From: an uncultured Alloprevotella sp.
GTDB taxonomy: Bacteria; Bacteroidota; Bacteroidia; Bacteroidales; Bacteroidaceae
Length of the DNA: 64,000 nt
NCBI GenBank assembly: GCA_944322095.1
Contig: CALUNU010000001.1
Coordinates: forward strand, 186,001 to 250,000
Direction: 5' to 3'
Shown here one piece after another: positions 46,901 to 54,792 of this stretch. Numbering within the stretch: position 1 is the first letter of the stretch; the number at the start of each line of letters is the position of its first letter. Made by a program: the position numbers and the translations under genes. The notes below the pieces were generated by a model that saw only the letters and a program-made list of their open reading frames with translations, ran no database searches and was not told where the DNA came from.

Positions 46901-47406
46901 TCCGCGTCATGGGTAAAAAGTTCGGCAAGCTAATGAAAGCCGTTTCCACCGCTGTGGCCGAAATGTCGCAGGCGAGCATTGCCGAGTTGGAGAAGAACGG
47001 TTCCGTTACGTTGCGGGCCGGAAGCGACGACGTGCTCGTCGAGCGCGACGACGTGGAAATCATCAGTGAGGACATCCCCGGCTGGACGGTTGCCAACGAC
47101 GGAACGCTCACGGTGGCCCTCGATTTGGAGATTTCCGACGAACTCAAACAGGAAGGCCTGGCGCGTGAGCTCATCAAGCGCATACAGGCTTACCGCAAGG
47201 AGAGCGGCTTTGAAATTACCGACCACATCTGCGTGAAGATGGAGGCTTCGCCTGTAATGCAGCCCGTTGTGGAGGCTTATCGCGACTATATTTGCGGGCA
47301 GGTGCTGGCCGACAGCTTCGCGTTTGCCGATGGCGATGTCGAGGGAACGACGTTCAGTTTCGACGACTTCGACGTGAAAGTGGATATTCAAAAATCGACC
47401 TTATAA
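43984..47406 (+). CDS. ileS: Isoleucyl-tRNA synthetase
   Basis: A 1140-residue class I synthetase. The HIGH-type motif is GPPSANGHPGIHHVMARTIKD (split by family into PSANG and GIHH), the editing domain has TTPWTLPSNTALCVG, and KMSKR lies in NGNKMSKRLGNAVDP. The length and the HIGH variant are like eukaryotic-type (type 2) IleRS, a form often tolerant of mupirocin; resistance is inferred from family only. It charges tRNA-Ile in the cytoplasm. It heads a group with the DksA-like gene (23-nt gap), lspA and DUF4296. Confidence 0.97.
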   Translation: MAKKFTERNGLNLFEVNKEVLNEWDQADLFHKSMSEREGYPSFVFYEGPPSANGHPGIHHVMARTIKDVFCRYKTMKGFHVNRKAGWDTHGLPVELSVEKELGITKEDIGKTISIEDYNSKCRKNVMMYTQEWTDLSHLMGYWVDMEHPYITYENSYIETLWWLLKQLYNKGLLYKGYTIQPYSPAAGTGLSSHELNQPGCYRDVKDTTATVQFKMIDPKPEMAQWGEAYFLAWTTTPWTLPSNTALCVGPKFDYVCVQTYNPYSGKPVSVVLAEALVNAYFNAAGKDLPLEDYKQGDKIVPYRIVGKWKGKELEGMRYEQLIPYVNPGEGAFRVILGDYVSTEDGTGIVHIAPTFGADDAFVAKQAGIPPLQVVNKKGKLCPLVDLKGRFFRLEDLDDDFVKARVNVPLYKDVAGRYVKNAYDPTLTEKDETLDISLCMMLKQQGLAFKIEKHVHSYPHCWRTDKPVLYYPLDSWFIRSSACKERMMELNKTIRWKPASTGTGRFGKWLENLNDWNLSRSRYWGTPLPIWRNDDNEEKCIGSIEELYAEIEKSVSAGFMETNPLKDKGFVPGDFSAANYHKIDLHRPYVDDIILVSASGKPLKREADLIDVWFDSGSMPYAQIHYPFENKEQLDGGSVYPADFIAEGVDQTRGWFFTLHAIATMVFDSKAFKAVISNGLVLDKNGNKMSKRLGNAVDPFKAIEKFGSDPLRWYMMTNSSPWDNLKFDEEGVKEVSRTFFAKLFQTYSFFAMYANVDGFDNSAEQVPNDARPEIDRWILSELNTLVKNVTDCFDDYDPTKAGRLIETFVIDNLSNWYVRLNRKRFWAGQMDTDKLSAYQTLYACLLTVSKLMAPIAPFYADRLYKDLTEGMTDGAAESVHLAFFPEADEKLVDSNLEERMRMAQKITSMVLSLRKKEKIIVRQPLQRISIPVSDAKQRASIEAVKQLILDEVNVKSLEFVDGTLLEKKVKCNFRVMGKKFGKLMKAVSTAVAEMSQASIAELEKNGSVTLRAGSDDVLVERDDVEIISEDIPGWTVANDGTLTVALDLEISDELKQEGLARELIKRIQAYRKESGFEITDHICVKMEASPVMQPVVEAYRDYICGQVLADSFAFADGDVEGTTFSFDDFDVKVDIQKSTL

Positions 47407-47429
47407 ATCATCCTTGAAAGAATAAAACT

Positions 47430-47816
47430 ATGGCTGAGAAAACACGTTACAGCGACGAGGAATTGGCTGAATTCAAGAAGCTGATTTTGGAAAAAATCGC
47501 CTTGGCTAAGCGCGATTACGACCAGATGATGGATGTCCTGATGAACCGTGGCGGAAACGACGTCGACGACACGTCGCCCACGTATAAAATTCTGGAAGAA
47601 GGCTCTTCCACGCAGACAAAGGAGGAGCTTACAACGATGGCTGCCCGCCAGCAGAAGTTCATTCAGGGTTTGCAGGCGGCTCTGGTGCGCATAGAGAACA
47701 AAACGTACGGCGTATGCCGTGTTACGGGCAAGCTGATTCCGAAGGAACGCTTGCGCGCCGTGCCTCATGCCACGTTGAGCATCGAAGCCAAGCAGATGAA
47801 AAACCGTAAAGACTGA
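47430..47816 (+). CDS. DksA/TraR-family protein with degenerate zinc finger
   Basis: A 128-residue protein with a coiled-coil N-terminal half (EFKKLILEKIALAKRDYDQMMD) and a C-terminal finger-like segment YGVCRVTGKLIPKERLRAVP. The fold and the RLRAVPHAT signature match DksA/TraR. Of the four zinc cysteines only C96 remains (T99, S117 and A120 occupy the other positions), so it probably binds no zinc. It may act at the RNA polymerase secondary channel. It lies between ileS and lspA, a Bacteroidetes arrangement as I recall. Confidence 0.88.
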   Translation: MAEKTRYSDEELAEFKKLILEKIALAKRDYDQMMDVLMNRGGNDVDDTSPTYKILEEGSSTQTKEELTTMAARQQKFIQGLQAALVRIENKTYGVCRVTGKLIPKERLRAVPHATLSIEAKQMKNRKD

Positions 47817-47822
47817 CGCATC

Positions 47823-48449
47823 GTGAAGAAAGGCATACCGTTCCGTTCTCTCCTCGCTGCGGCCATCATCGTTTTTGTGCTGGTGGCCGATCAGCTTATC
47901 AAATTCTGGGTAAAAACCAACATGTCGCTCTATGAACGCATCGAAGTGACCGATTGGTTCCAGCTCTGTTTCACAGAGAACGAGGGAATGGCGTTTGGTA
48001 TGGACTTTATCGGCACGATGTTCCTTACGGTGTTCCGCGTGATAGCGGTGGCGGTGTTTGCCGTCATTCTTGTTCGCATTATCCGTCGCCGCTATCCCGT
48101 CGGACTTATTGTCTGTCTTTCTTTCATTGTGGCCGGTGCAGCCGGCAATATTATCGACAACAGCATTTACGGCCTGATATTTACGCAGAGCCTTCCCGGT
48201 GGCGCGCCTGCCGAGTTGGTAGCGTGGGGAAGCGGGTATGGCTCGTTTCTCTCCGGCCATGTGGTCGATATGTTCTATTTTCCCCTTTTCGTCTGGCCCG
48301 ACTGGGTTCCGTTTCTGGGTGGAAAGGTCTTTTTCAACGCCATCTTCAATTTTGCTGATGCCGCCATCAGCTGCGGAGCCATAGCGCTGTTGCTGTGCTA
48401 TTACCGATACCTTTCCGGCGAAGGCTCTCCCCGTGCCTCTCAACGCTGA
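47823..48449 (+). CDS. lspA: Lipoprotein signal peptidase (signal peptidase II)
   Basis: A 208-residue LspA with four membrane helices, from the GTG start at 47823 (6 nt after the DksA-like gene). The catalytic aspartates are D112 in GNIIDNS and D179 in FNFADAAIS. The conserved asparagine region TENEGMAFGM is present. It cleaves prolipoproteins in the inner membrane, which the many lipoproteins here (DUF4270, DUF4296, BamD, NlpE-like) need. It is longer than the 160-residue E. coli enzyme owing to an extra loop (SLPGGAPAELVAWGSG). Confidence 0.95.
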   Translation: MKKGIPFRSLLAAAIIVFVLVADQLIKFWVKTNMSLYERIEVTDWFQLCFTENEGMAFGMDFIGTMFLTVFRVIAVAVFAVILVRIIRRRYPVGLIVCLSFIVAGAAGNIIDNSIYGLIFTQSLPGGAPAELVAWGSGYGSFLSGHVVDMFYFPLFVWPDWVPFLGGKVFFNAIFNFADAAISCGAIALLLCYYRYLSGEGSPRASQR

Positions 48450-48454
48450 CAGTC

Positions 48455-49378
48455 ATGAACCGTTTGCTTAAGCCCTTGCTTTGCTGTTTGCTTCCTTTGG
48501 CTTTGGTGGCATGCAAAACCAAGTTGCCCGAGGGCATCATCGATGCGTCGCGGATGGAGAACATTCTCTACGACTATCACGTGGCCCGTGCCATGGCATC
48601 CGTTTCGGCCGACAGCGTCGATTACCGTATGCGGCTTTATTGTGCGGCGGTATATAAGAAGTATGGCATTTCCGAGGCCGATTTCAACCGTTCGCTCGAA
48701 TGGTACACGCGTCATTCCGACGAGCTGTTTGAAATATACGAACGTCTGGACGAGCGTTTTGCCAAGGAAGCCTCGGCTTTGGGGCTTTCGGCCGGTCCGG
48801 GTTCGGAGCTGGCAAAGGTGGGCGCGCAGGGCGATACGGCCAACGTCTGGCGCGGGCGCAGTTTCTACCTGCTTTCGTCCAATTACATCAATCGCATGTC
48901 GTTTGTTCAGAAGGCCGACACCGCTTATCGCCCGGGCGACCGCATCGAGTGGCATTTCAACGTGCGTTGGGTCTATCGCGAGGGCTACAAGGCGGCCAAG
49001 GCCGTTTTGGCCGTGCGCTACGACAACGATTCGACGGCCACCGTGGCGCAGCATATCTACAATTCGGGCGTGCAGAGCGTGGCCATCAAGACGGAAAAAA
49101 GGAAAATAAAGGAAGTGAGCGGCCTGATCTATCAAAGTGCTGAGTGGTCGGACAAGCCTAAACTGATGCTCATTTCCAATCTGTCCCTGATACGTTTCCA
49201 TGAAAAGGCGCCTGAACCGTCTGCTGACAGCCTGGCTACGTCGCCTGTGCGGGCCGACAGCCTTGCGTCCGATACGGCCGGAAAGCCTGCTCCTGATAGT
49301 CTTCGCCGTCCGCGTGGCCATGCGCCCCAGGCACGGCCGGCCGCTGAGCGTACGTTTACGCTGCGTCGCCGCCCGTAG
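48455..49378 (+). CDS. DUF4296 family lipoprotein
   Basis: A 307-residue lipoprotein from ATG 48455, 5 nt after lspA. The lipobox LALVAC puts the lipidated cysteine at residue 20. The DUF4296 core follows: EGIIDASRMENILYDYHVAR and KKYGISEADFNRSLEWYTRH. The C-terminal 50 residues are low-complexity and rich in S, P, R and A. It probably sits at the outer membrane facing the periplasm. Cotranscription with lspA is likely. Function unknown. Confidence 0.88.
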   Translation: MNRLLKPLLCCLLPLALVACKTKLPEGIIDASRMENILYDYHVARAMASVSADSVDYRMRLYCAAVYKKYGISEADFNRSLEWYTRHSDELFEIYERLDERFAKEASALGLSAGPGSELAKVGAQGDTANVWRGRSFYLLSSNYINRMSFVQKADTAYRPGDRIEWHFNVRWVYREGYKAAKAVLAVRYDNDSTATVAQHIYNSGVQSVAIKTEKRKIKEVSGLIYQSAEWSDKPKLMLISNLSLIRFHEKAPEPSADSLATSPVRADSLASDTAGKPAPDSLRRPRGHAPQARPAAERTFTLRRRP

Positions 49379-49404
49379 TTTTCCGTAATTTTTTCTTTCC
49401 GTCG

Positions 49405-49587
49405 ATGTCTTTACGCCGCATAGCCGTTTCGCGCTTCCATTTTCCCGACGGGCGCGTTCTTTATAATCAAATTGTAGAGCTCGACGGCGACGTTTACATG
49501 CGCCACTATCCCCTTACCGACGAGCTCCCCTTTACCGAATGGAGGGGGGGCGACTATTTCCTGCCGGCTGCGAAACGGTCCCGGTGA
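49405..49587 (+). CDS. Small conserved hypothetical protein
   Basis: A 60-residue protein (MSLRRIAVSRFHFPDGRVLY, ending near EWRGGDYFLPAAKRSR). It looks beta-rich, with the pattern PDG...V.E..G......YPLT.ELPFTEW that I believe recurs in Bacteroidales genomes beside lspA and DUF4296. No signal peptide or membrane segment. It starts 26 nt after DUF4296 and is probably the last gene of that group. Function unknown. Confidence 0.6.
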   Translation: MSLRRIAVSRFHFPDGRVLYNQIVELDGDVYMRHYPLTDELPFTEWRGGDYFLPAAKRSR

Positions 49588-49708
49588 GTCGCTTTTCATG
49601 AAGTGAGTAGTGGTAAAAAAGTCGGTTTTATCAGTCGTTTTTACTTGAAAGACGGGGTAGATGCAAAGATTTGTTCCTAAATCTTGTGCACATAAAAAAC
49701 TTATTCCA

Positions 49709-49716
49709 TACATTTG
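49709..49716 (+). promoter_or_regulatory. -7 box for the outer-membrane barrel gene
   Basis: TACATTTG, a perfect match, with TTG at 49684-49686 (22-nt spacer). The predicted leader contains a CCCGG-GAAA-CCGGG hairpin at 49728-49741. Confidence 0.65.
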
Positions 49717-49768
49717 CAGCATCCAATCCCGGGAAACCGGGTATGTGTAACCTATAAAAAATGATTTT

Positions 49769-50320
49769 ATGAAAAGGTTAATTTTAATGGCGCTCGTTGC
49801 CGTCGTGTCCTTAACGGCAAGCGCACAGGTTTACGTGGGCGGTTCGGTCGGCTTATGGCGCGACTACAATGCCAACGAGACATCTTTCAACCTCATCCCC
49901 GAGGCTGGCTACAATCTTTCGGATAAGTGGGCCATCGGTTTGAAGCTCGGCTACGTTCACGAGTACGACGAAGGGGTTAAGGCCAATGGTTTTGGCGTGA
50001 AACCTTACGCCCGCTGGTCTTATGCCAAGCTGGGGCCCGTCCGTTTCTTCCTTGACATGGGGTTCGGCTTTAACACGTACAAAACGAAGGTGGACGTGGG
50101 TAATGCGACGGTGAAGTCTGACCCGTTCAACGCTTGGGAAATCGGCGTATCGCCCGGTCTGGCTGTCAGCCTGACTGAGAACCTCGACTTCATAGCTCAT
50201 GTGGGCTTCCTCGGTTTCCGCGATTCCGACGACGGGTCGGCTGCCAAGTTTGGCCGCGACGGTTTCGGCTTCAACGTCGACGGAAACAATCTTAACTTCG
50301 GACTCTATTACAACTTCTGA
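49769..50320 (+). CDS. Outer-membrane beta-barrel protein (OmpX/porin-family-like)
   Basis: A 183-residue protein with a signal peptide (MKRLILMALVAVVSLTASAQ, cleavage near residue 19). Alternating hydrophobic and aromatic strands follow (VYVGGSVGLWRDYNANETSF; WAIGLKLGYVHEYDEG; VRFFLDMGFGFNTYKTKVDV), ending LNFGLYYNF with a terminal phenylalanine typical of barrels inserted by BamA. The small size suggests an eight-stranded barrel. Its own promoter and a strong terminator make it monocistronic. Function unknown, perhaps structural or adhesive. Confidence 0.88.
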   Translation: MKRLILMALVAVVSLTASAQVYVGGSVGLWRDYNANETSFNLIPEAGYNLSDKWAIGLKLGYVHEYDEGVKANGFGVKPYARWSYAKLGPVRFFLDMGFGFNTYKTKVDVGNATVKSDPFNAWEIGVSPGLAVSLTENLDFIAHVGFLGFRDSDDGSAAKFGRDGFGFNVDGNNLNFGLYYNF

Positions 50321-50345
50321 TAGAGAAATCTTCGTTTATCCATCG

Positions 50346-50379
50346 TGCCGGCTCTCCGTGAGGAGGGCCGGCATTTTTT
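50346..50379 (+). terminator. Terminator of the barrel gene
   Basis: A 12-bp stem TGCCGGCTCTCC/GGAGGGCCGGCA (one G-U) with loop GTGA, followed by TTTTTT. Confidence 0.9.
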
Positions 50380-50513
50380 GTGCGCTTGCGTGCGCTGTAC
50401 AAACAGTTGAAAGATGATTGACGAGGCATTGTTACGCATTTTCCAGCCGCATGCATGGCGTATGGCGGCAGGAAAAAAGAAAATGCAGGCAGGAAAAAAG
50501 TTGGAACTGGGAA

Positions 50514-50554
50514 GAAAAAACGGCCGGGAAACTGAAAAATCGTTTTCCGGCCGT
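50514..50554 (-). terminator. Terminator of gldE-PPTase
   Basis: On the minus strand ACGGCCGG and CCGGCCGT form the stem ends, with further A-T pairs inside, followed by TTTTTTC. Confidence 0.8.
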
Positions 50555-50601
50555 AGCTGTCTGTTCTGCTGCGATGTTGGCGAAGCGGGATGGGGGATGG
50601 T

Positions 50602-51246
50602 TTACGTTACGTCGGGAAGAAACGTGGCCCGCGTGAAAACAAACTGCTCGAACAGCCGGCAGTTTACGATGGCGCGTGCCGTTCCGTCGCAGAGCTCCGC
50701 TTTGAGATCGACCGAGGCGCCATAGCCGGCAGCGTGCGTCAGGCGGATGCCATTTTTCAGCGAGATGCCCGGTCGGCCGAACAGCTTGAACGCAGCCTCC
50801 TTGGCGCTCCATGCCGTGAGGGCGGCCGTTTCGGCATCCTCCGGTTCGTCGTAGCCATATTCGCCCGGCGAAAGAAACTTTTCGCGCAGACGGAGAGCAC
50901 GCGGCCCGCGTTGTTCCAGGTCGATGCCGATGCGTGCGGCGGCCGAGAGCGACAGCGCTACGAACGGGCCCGAGTGGGAGATGCTGACGTGGGCCCCTCC
51001 CGCCGTCAGATAGGGGCTGCCGTCCGCCCTGTGGCCAATGTCGTCGCAGCGCAGGAACGCGCAGCGCAGCAGCAGGCGTTCGGCCAGCCATTCCTTGCGG
51101 CGCTTGTCTGATGCGAGCGTCGCGTAGGCAGGAGCGTCGGCCGTAGTGCTCTTTAAAAACAAAGCGTGGAGCTCGTCCACGCTTTCGCTTGTTTGCCAGA
51201 TGGCCGTGGCGCCGCCTTTATGCAGAAAGCGTCGGAATATCGGCAT
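50602..51246 (-). CDS. 4'-phosphopantetheinyl transferase (Sfp-type)
   Basis: A 214-residue Sfp-like transferase. The magnesium and catalytic motifs are IGIDLEQRG and WSAKEAAFKLFG, preceded by VSISHSGPFVALSLS. It moves the phosphopantetheine arm of coenzyme A to acyl or peptidyl carrier proteins. It lies 6 nt after gldE on the same strand, a neighbourhood that, as I recall, is conserved in Bacteroides. The target carrier protein is not identifiable here. Confidence 0.92.
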   Translation of the reverse strand: MPIFRRFLHKGGATAIWQTSESVDELHALFLKSTTADAPAYATLASDKRRKEWLAERLLLRCAFLRCDDIGHRADGSPYLTAGGAHVSISHSGPFVALSLSAAARIGIDLEQRGPRALRLREKFLSPGEYGYDEPEDAETAALTAWSAKEAAFKLFGRPGISLKNGIRLTHAAGYGASVDLKAELCDGTARAIVNCRLFEQFVFTRATFLPDVT

Positions 51247-51252
51247 GGCCCG

Positions 51253-52581
51253 TCATTTTTTCTTTTCGCTCGGTGCGGGTGGCGTCGTCCGCGTCACCTT
51301 TATGCGCGTGATGCGGCGTTCGTTGACGCGCAGCACCTCAAACTGCAAATTCCTGTAAGCCGTTTTCTGGTGCGGTTGTGGAAACTCGTTGAGCAGTTCG
51401 AGCACCAGTCCGGCCAGCGTTTCCGATTCTTCGGCAATCTCCTCGAAATCGGCCTCGTTCAGGCGAAGCGTTTCGTAGAAGTCGGAGAGCGGCGTCTTGC
51501 CCTCGAAAATGTAAGTGTCGGGGTCGAGCTGCACAAAGTTGTGCTCCTCTTTGTCGTATTCGTCGTTGATTTCGCCGACAATCTCTTCCAAGATATCCTC
51601 CATCGTGATGAGGCCCGATGTTCCGCCATACTCGTCCACCACTATGGCTATATGCACCTTGTTTTTCTGAAACTCGCGCAGCAGGTCGTCAATCATTTTG
51701 CTCTCGGGCACGAAGTAGGCCGAGCGTATGAGTTTCTGCCATTCGTAGTCGGGCGCCTCGTTCATGTGGGGCAGCAGGTCGCGCACGTAGAGCAGGCCAC
51801 ACACCTTGTCGGTCGTGGCGTCCGTTACGGGCAGGCGCGAAAAGGTGCTTTTGATGGCCAGGCGCTTCACCTCTTCGTAGGAGGCGTGGATGTCGACGTC
51901 GGCAATGTCGATGCGCGGGCGCATCACCTCCGATACGCTCTCTTCGCCGAAGCGCAGGACGCTTTTCAGCATGTCGGCCTCCTCGGTATCTTGCTGTTGC
52001 TCCGTGATTTTAAGGGCGTCGCCCACGCTTTCGGCCGTCAGGGTGTTGTTTTCCTCTACGTAGTTTTGCACCTCCTCTTCCGAGATGATGCGTGCCAGAA
52101 AGGGCGAAGCCGCGCGCAGCAGGGCAGCCGTGAGGGGCGCCATCCTGCAAATGAGCGGCAGCGATGCGCGTTCGGCCATTTTCCACGGAATCCAATAGCC
52201 AAAGACGAAAAGCAGCAGGGCCGAGGCTGCGACAAAGCAGAGCTCGTCGGTAAACGTGTTGCTCGTCAGCGTCGATGCGTGGAAAAGATGGAGCACGGCC
52301 ACGGCAAAGACGGCCAGCAGCAGGTTGCGCCACAGCGCCATGGCGCGTACGATGTCGTGCGGGCAGGAGAGCAGGCGGAGCGCCAGCTCGCGGTTGGTTT
52401 TCTTTAAGGATTTCAGTTCGTCTATCGAGGAAGCCGAGAGCGATAGACTGGCATAGCTTTTTCCGATGAAGGAAAGAAACATCATAAGAAGCAGGCACAG
52501 CAACGCCGTCGAAGCGGCGATGGTTTGCTCTGCAAGAATAAAGGCAGGTTCCGAGGGGTCGGCTAACGGTACGTCTGTCAT
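51253..52581 (-). CDS. gldE: CNNM/CorC-type membrane protein, GldE family
   Basis: A 442-residue protein with N-terminal membrane helices (TALLCLLLMMFLSFIG; ELCFVAASALLLFVFGYWIPW), two CBS domains (about 215-335, including STFSRLPVTDATTDKVCGLLYV and NKVHIAIVVDEYGGTSGLITMEDILEEIVG) and a C-terminal CorC_HlyC domain. In gliding Bacteroidetes the homologue GldE supports gliding/type IX secretion. In non-gliding Bacteroidales it is kept next to ssb, and its role is probably ion transport or envelope biogenesis. A terminator separates it from ssb, although the order looks operonic. Confidence 0.9.
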   Translation of the reverse strand: MTDVPLADPSEPAFILAEQTIAASTALLCLLLMMFLSFIGKSYASLSLSASSIDELKSLKKTNRELALRLLSCPHDIVRAMALWRNLLLAVFAVAVLHLFHASTLTSNTFTDELCFVAASALLLFVFGYWIPWKMAERASLPLICRMAPLTAALLRAASPFLARIISEEEVQNYVEENNTLTAESVGDALKITEQQQDTEEADMLKSVLRFGEESVSEVMRPRIDIADVDIHASYEEVKRLAIKSTFSRLPVTDATTDKVCGLLYVRDLLPHMNEAPDYEWQKLIRSAYFVPESKMIDDLLREFQKNKVHIAIVVDEYGGTSGLITMEDILEEIVGEINDEYDKEEHNFVQLDPDTYIFEGKTPLSDFYETLRLNEADFEEIAEESETLAGLVLELLNEFPQPHQKTAYRNLQFEVLRVNERRITRIKVTRTTPPAPSEKKK

Positions 52582-52601
52582 AAAGTTGTGATTTGGTGAA
52601 T

Positions 52602-52630
52602 AAAAAACCGCCGGGGAATTTCCCCGGTCG
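52602..52630 (-). terminator. Terminator between ssb and gldE
   Basis: On the minus strand CCGGGGA-AAT-TCCCCGG plus flanking CCG/CGG, followed by TTTTTT. It would limit read-through from ssb into gldE. Confidence 0.7.
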
Positions 52631-52645
52631 GGCAGGCTGTGCCGC

Positions 52646-53065
52646 TTAGAACGGCAGTTTGTCGTCGCCGGCGCCTGCCGCCGGGGCGTTTGTCGGTGCC
52701 GCTGCCGGAGCGTCGGCAGCCGTGTGTTGCGATTTCGGCGTGAGCAGTTCGAGGTTGGTGGCCCATATCTCCGTTACATACCGCGTGGTGCCTTTTTTAT
52801 CGACGTAGTTGCGCGTGCGCAGCTCTCCTTCGACATACAGCTTGTCGCCCTTGCGGACGTAGCGTTCCACGATTTCGGCCAGCCGGCGCCAGAAAAGGAT
52901 GCGGTGCCATTCGGTACGCTCGGGCACCTGCGCACCGCTGGGAAGCGTATAGCCGGGTGTGCTGGTGGCCAGGCGCAACGTGGCCGTGGCTACGCCGTTG
53001 TCGAGGTATCTCACTTCGGGATCCTGACCTGCGTTGCCAATGAGCATGACTTTGTTGAGCGACAT
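52646..53065 (-). CDS. ssb: Single-stranded DNA-binding protein
   Basis: A 139-residue SSB: an OB fold in the first 110 residues (NKVMLIGNAGQDPEVRYLDNG; TEWHRILFWRRLAEIVERYV; GDKLYVEGELRTRNYVDKKG), a short alanine/proline-rich linker and the acidic tip GDDKLPF that recruits partner proteins. It binds ssDNA during replication and repair, and may work with RarA and UvrB from this window. It lies 25 nt after the DUF4293 gene. Confidence 0.96.
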   Translation of the reverse strand: MSLNKVMLIGNAGQDPEVRYLDNGVATATLRLATSTPGYTLPSGAQVPERTEWHRILFWRRLAEIVERYVRKGDKLYVEGELRTRNYVDKKGTTRYVTEIWATNLELLTPKSQHTAADAPAAAPTNAPAAGAGDDKLPF

Positions 53066-53090
53066 GTCTTGTTAGTTTGCTTGCGGTGGG

Positions 53091-53561
53091 TTATCGGATG
53101 CGGTCGGCGGCACGCACGAGCGCCTCGTCCTTGCGTATGGCGCGCAGGGCCAGCCACAAAAAGAGGAAAGAAAGCAGCGGGCAGAGGCAGCCGAGCGCGA
53201 AGCCGGGCGTCAGGCCGCCGCCCGTGGCGTGGAGCCACACGTGGACGGAGAGGGCAACGTAGTAGGCCACGTCGAGAAGCATGGCCCACCGCGTTTTGCG
53301 CATTTGCGCTTTCCGGTTTTTGTAGCCGAAGAGGGCGATGAGCGGCAGCAGCACGCAGCAGATGCCGATGACGATGAGCGCCCACGGCGTGGCCGTCTCG
53401 CCAGCCGAGGGCGCGCTGCCCACGCTGCGAAGGCCCGTGGCGTAAAGCGTTTGGAAACCCTCGGTGCCCTCGCTGCTGAAGCGTGCAAGCGGCAGCCAAA
53501 AGGTAAAGGCCGGCAAGAGGCCGGCCAGAAAGAGGTAAACGCTCTGAATGCGCTGTATCAT
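53091..53561 (-). CDS. DUF4293 family membrane protein
   Basis: A 156-residue inner-membrane protein with four helices (VYLFLAGLLPAFTFWLPLA; ALIVIGICCVLLPLIALFGY; WAMLLDVAYYVALSVHVWL; LGCLCPLLSFLFLWLALRAI). It starts with the family's MIQRIQSVYL and ends in a basic tail. Its start overlaps the rpoZ stop by 4 nt (ATGA), indicating translational coupling. Function unknown; I recall a conserved neighbourhood with rpoZ and bamD in Bacteroidales. Confidence 0.9.
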   Translation of the reverse strand: MIQRIQSVYLFLAGLLPAFTFWLPLARFSSEGTEGFQTLYATGLRSVGSAPSAGETATPWALIVIGICCVLLPLIALFGYKNRKAQMRKTRWAMLLDVAYYVALSVHVWLHATGGGLTPGFALGCLCPLLSFLFLWLALRAIRKDEALVRAADRIR

Positions 53562-53902
53562 AACTCCGAGTTGATTTTGTCCTTTTCCTTTGCAGGATTG
53601 CGGAAATAGATCTTGTCTTCCAGAAACTCCTCGGCAGCAATCAGCGTAGGCTTCGGCAGCTTCTCGTAGTAGCGCGAAATTTCAATCTGTTCGCGGTTCT
53701 CAAAGGTTTCTTCGAGGTTATCGTTGGCCGAAGCGAACTCTTTCAGCTTTTTCGAGAGGTCGTCCTTGATTTGTGAGGAAATCTGGTTGGCACGCTTCGA
53801 CATGATAACTACGCTCTCGTAGATGTTGTTCGTACCTTTGCAGAAATCCATCAGGTTGTGCGTCACCGTGTTGGTGGGGGCTTTCGTCTTTCTATAATCC
53901 AT
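53558..53902 (-). CDS. rpoZ: DNA-directed RNA polymerase subunit omega (Bacteroidetes type)
   Basis: A 114-residue omega from ATG 53902 (MDYRKTKAPTNTVTHNLMDF). The Rpb6-like core (NIYESVVIMSKRANQISSQI) is followed by an extended charged C-terminus with RYYEKLPKPTLIAAEEFLED. It helps assemble RNA polymerase. The frame is open to 53950, but that would overlap bamD and lacks family similarity. It lies 10 nt after bamD and overlaps DUF4293 by 4 nt. Confidence 0.92.
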   Translation of the reverse strand: MDYRKTKAPTNTVTHNLMDFCKGTNNIYESVVIMSKRANQISSQIKDDLSKKLKEFASANDNLEETFENREQIEISRYYEKLPKPTLIAAEEFLEDKIYFRNPAKEKDKINSEL

Positions 53903-53912
53903 GCTTATGAAT

Positions 53913-54776
53913 TTATTTGCTTGGTTGTGACTGTTCTGTTGCGTCGGCATCTTCCGTGCTGACGTATTTTTTTGCTTTCATGAAGAGGTCTTGCGCCGTT
54001 TTCATGTACTTCGACTCGGGATATTCGTTCGTAAACCCGTAGTATTCGTCGATGGCGTCGTGATAGCGCTCCTCCTTTTTGGCGGCCACGCTGTTTTCGG
54101 CCAGCTCAAACTTGGCTTTAAGAATGAGGATGGCGAACTCCTCGCGGCGGGTGGTGTAGGGATAGTCCTTGATGGCGTTCTGCGCCGTAACGATGCACGC
54201 CTGGTAGTTGCTGCCGCCGGTGGTGCAGTTGCCGAAATAGGTGCCCAGGTCGTAATAGAGCTTTGCCGAGAGATATTCCTTTTCCACCAGCTTGTCCTGC
54301 AAGGCGAAAATCATGTTCTGGGCCCGTTCGCGCAGCTGGCTTTCGGGGTAGAGCTCAAGAAAACTCTGAAACTCGCTGACAGCCTCGTAGGTAGCCGTCT
54401 GGTCGAGCTTGGGCTCCGGCGTGTTTTCGTACAGCGCCTTGCCACAATAGAACCGGGCTTCTTCGGTGAAGATGCCGCGCGGATACGTTTCGTAATACTT
54501 GCGGAAGTATGAGGTGGCCGCCTCGTAGTTGCGTGCGTAGAGATGGCTCATGCCTGTCATGAAGAGCGATTCCTCGCCTTTATCCGTTCCTTTCAAGGCC
54601 ATGATGACGTCTTGCATGAGCGTGGCCGCACGGTTGTACTGGCCTTCGGCATAAAACTGCTTGGCAGCTTCGTACTTGTATTCGTAATCGGTGGATTTTA
54701 CAACGAGGTTGTAATCTCCGCATGAGGTGAAAATGACGAAAACAAGACAGAATATGAGGGTGATTACCTTGTTCAT
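53913..54776 (-). CDS. bamD: Outer-membrane assembly lipoprotein BamD
   Basis: A 287-residue lipoprotein with lipobox VIFTSC (Cys19) and about five TPR-like repeats (AAKQFYAEGQYNRAATLMQD; YEAATSYFRKYYETYPRGIF; AVSEFQSFLELYPESQLRER; YHDAIDEYYGFTNEYPESKY). It works with BamA to insert barrels such as the one at 49769. First gene of bamD-rpoZ-DUF4293-ssb. A textbook promoter lies 17 nt upstream. Confidence 0.95.
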   Translation of the reverse strand: MNKVITLIFCLVFVIFTSCGDYNLVVKSTDYEYKYEAAKQFYAEGQYNRAATLMQDVIMALKGTDKGEESLFMTGMSHLYARNYEAATSYFRKYYETYPRGIFTEEARFYCGKALYENTPEPKLDQTATYEAVSEFQSFLELYPESQLRERAQNMIFALQDKLVEKEYLSAKLYYDLGTYFGNCTTGGSNYQACIVTAQNAIKDYPYTTRREEFAILILKAKFELAENSVAAKKEERYHDAIDEYYGFTNEYPESKYMKTAQDLFMKAKKYVSTEDADATEQSQPSK

Positions 54777-54792
54777 AACCGTATTTTGCCTG

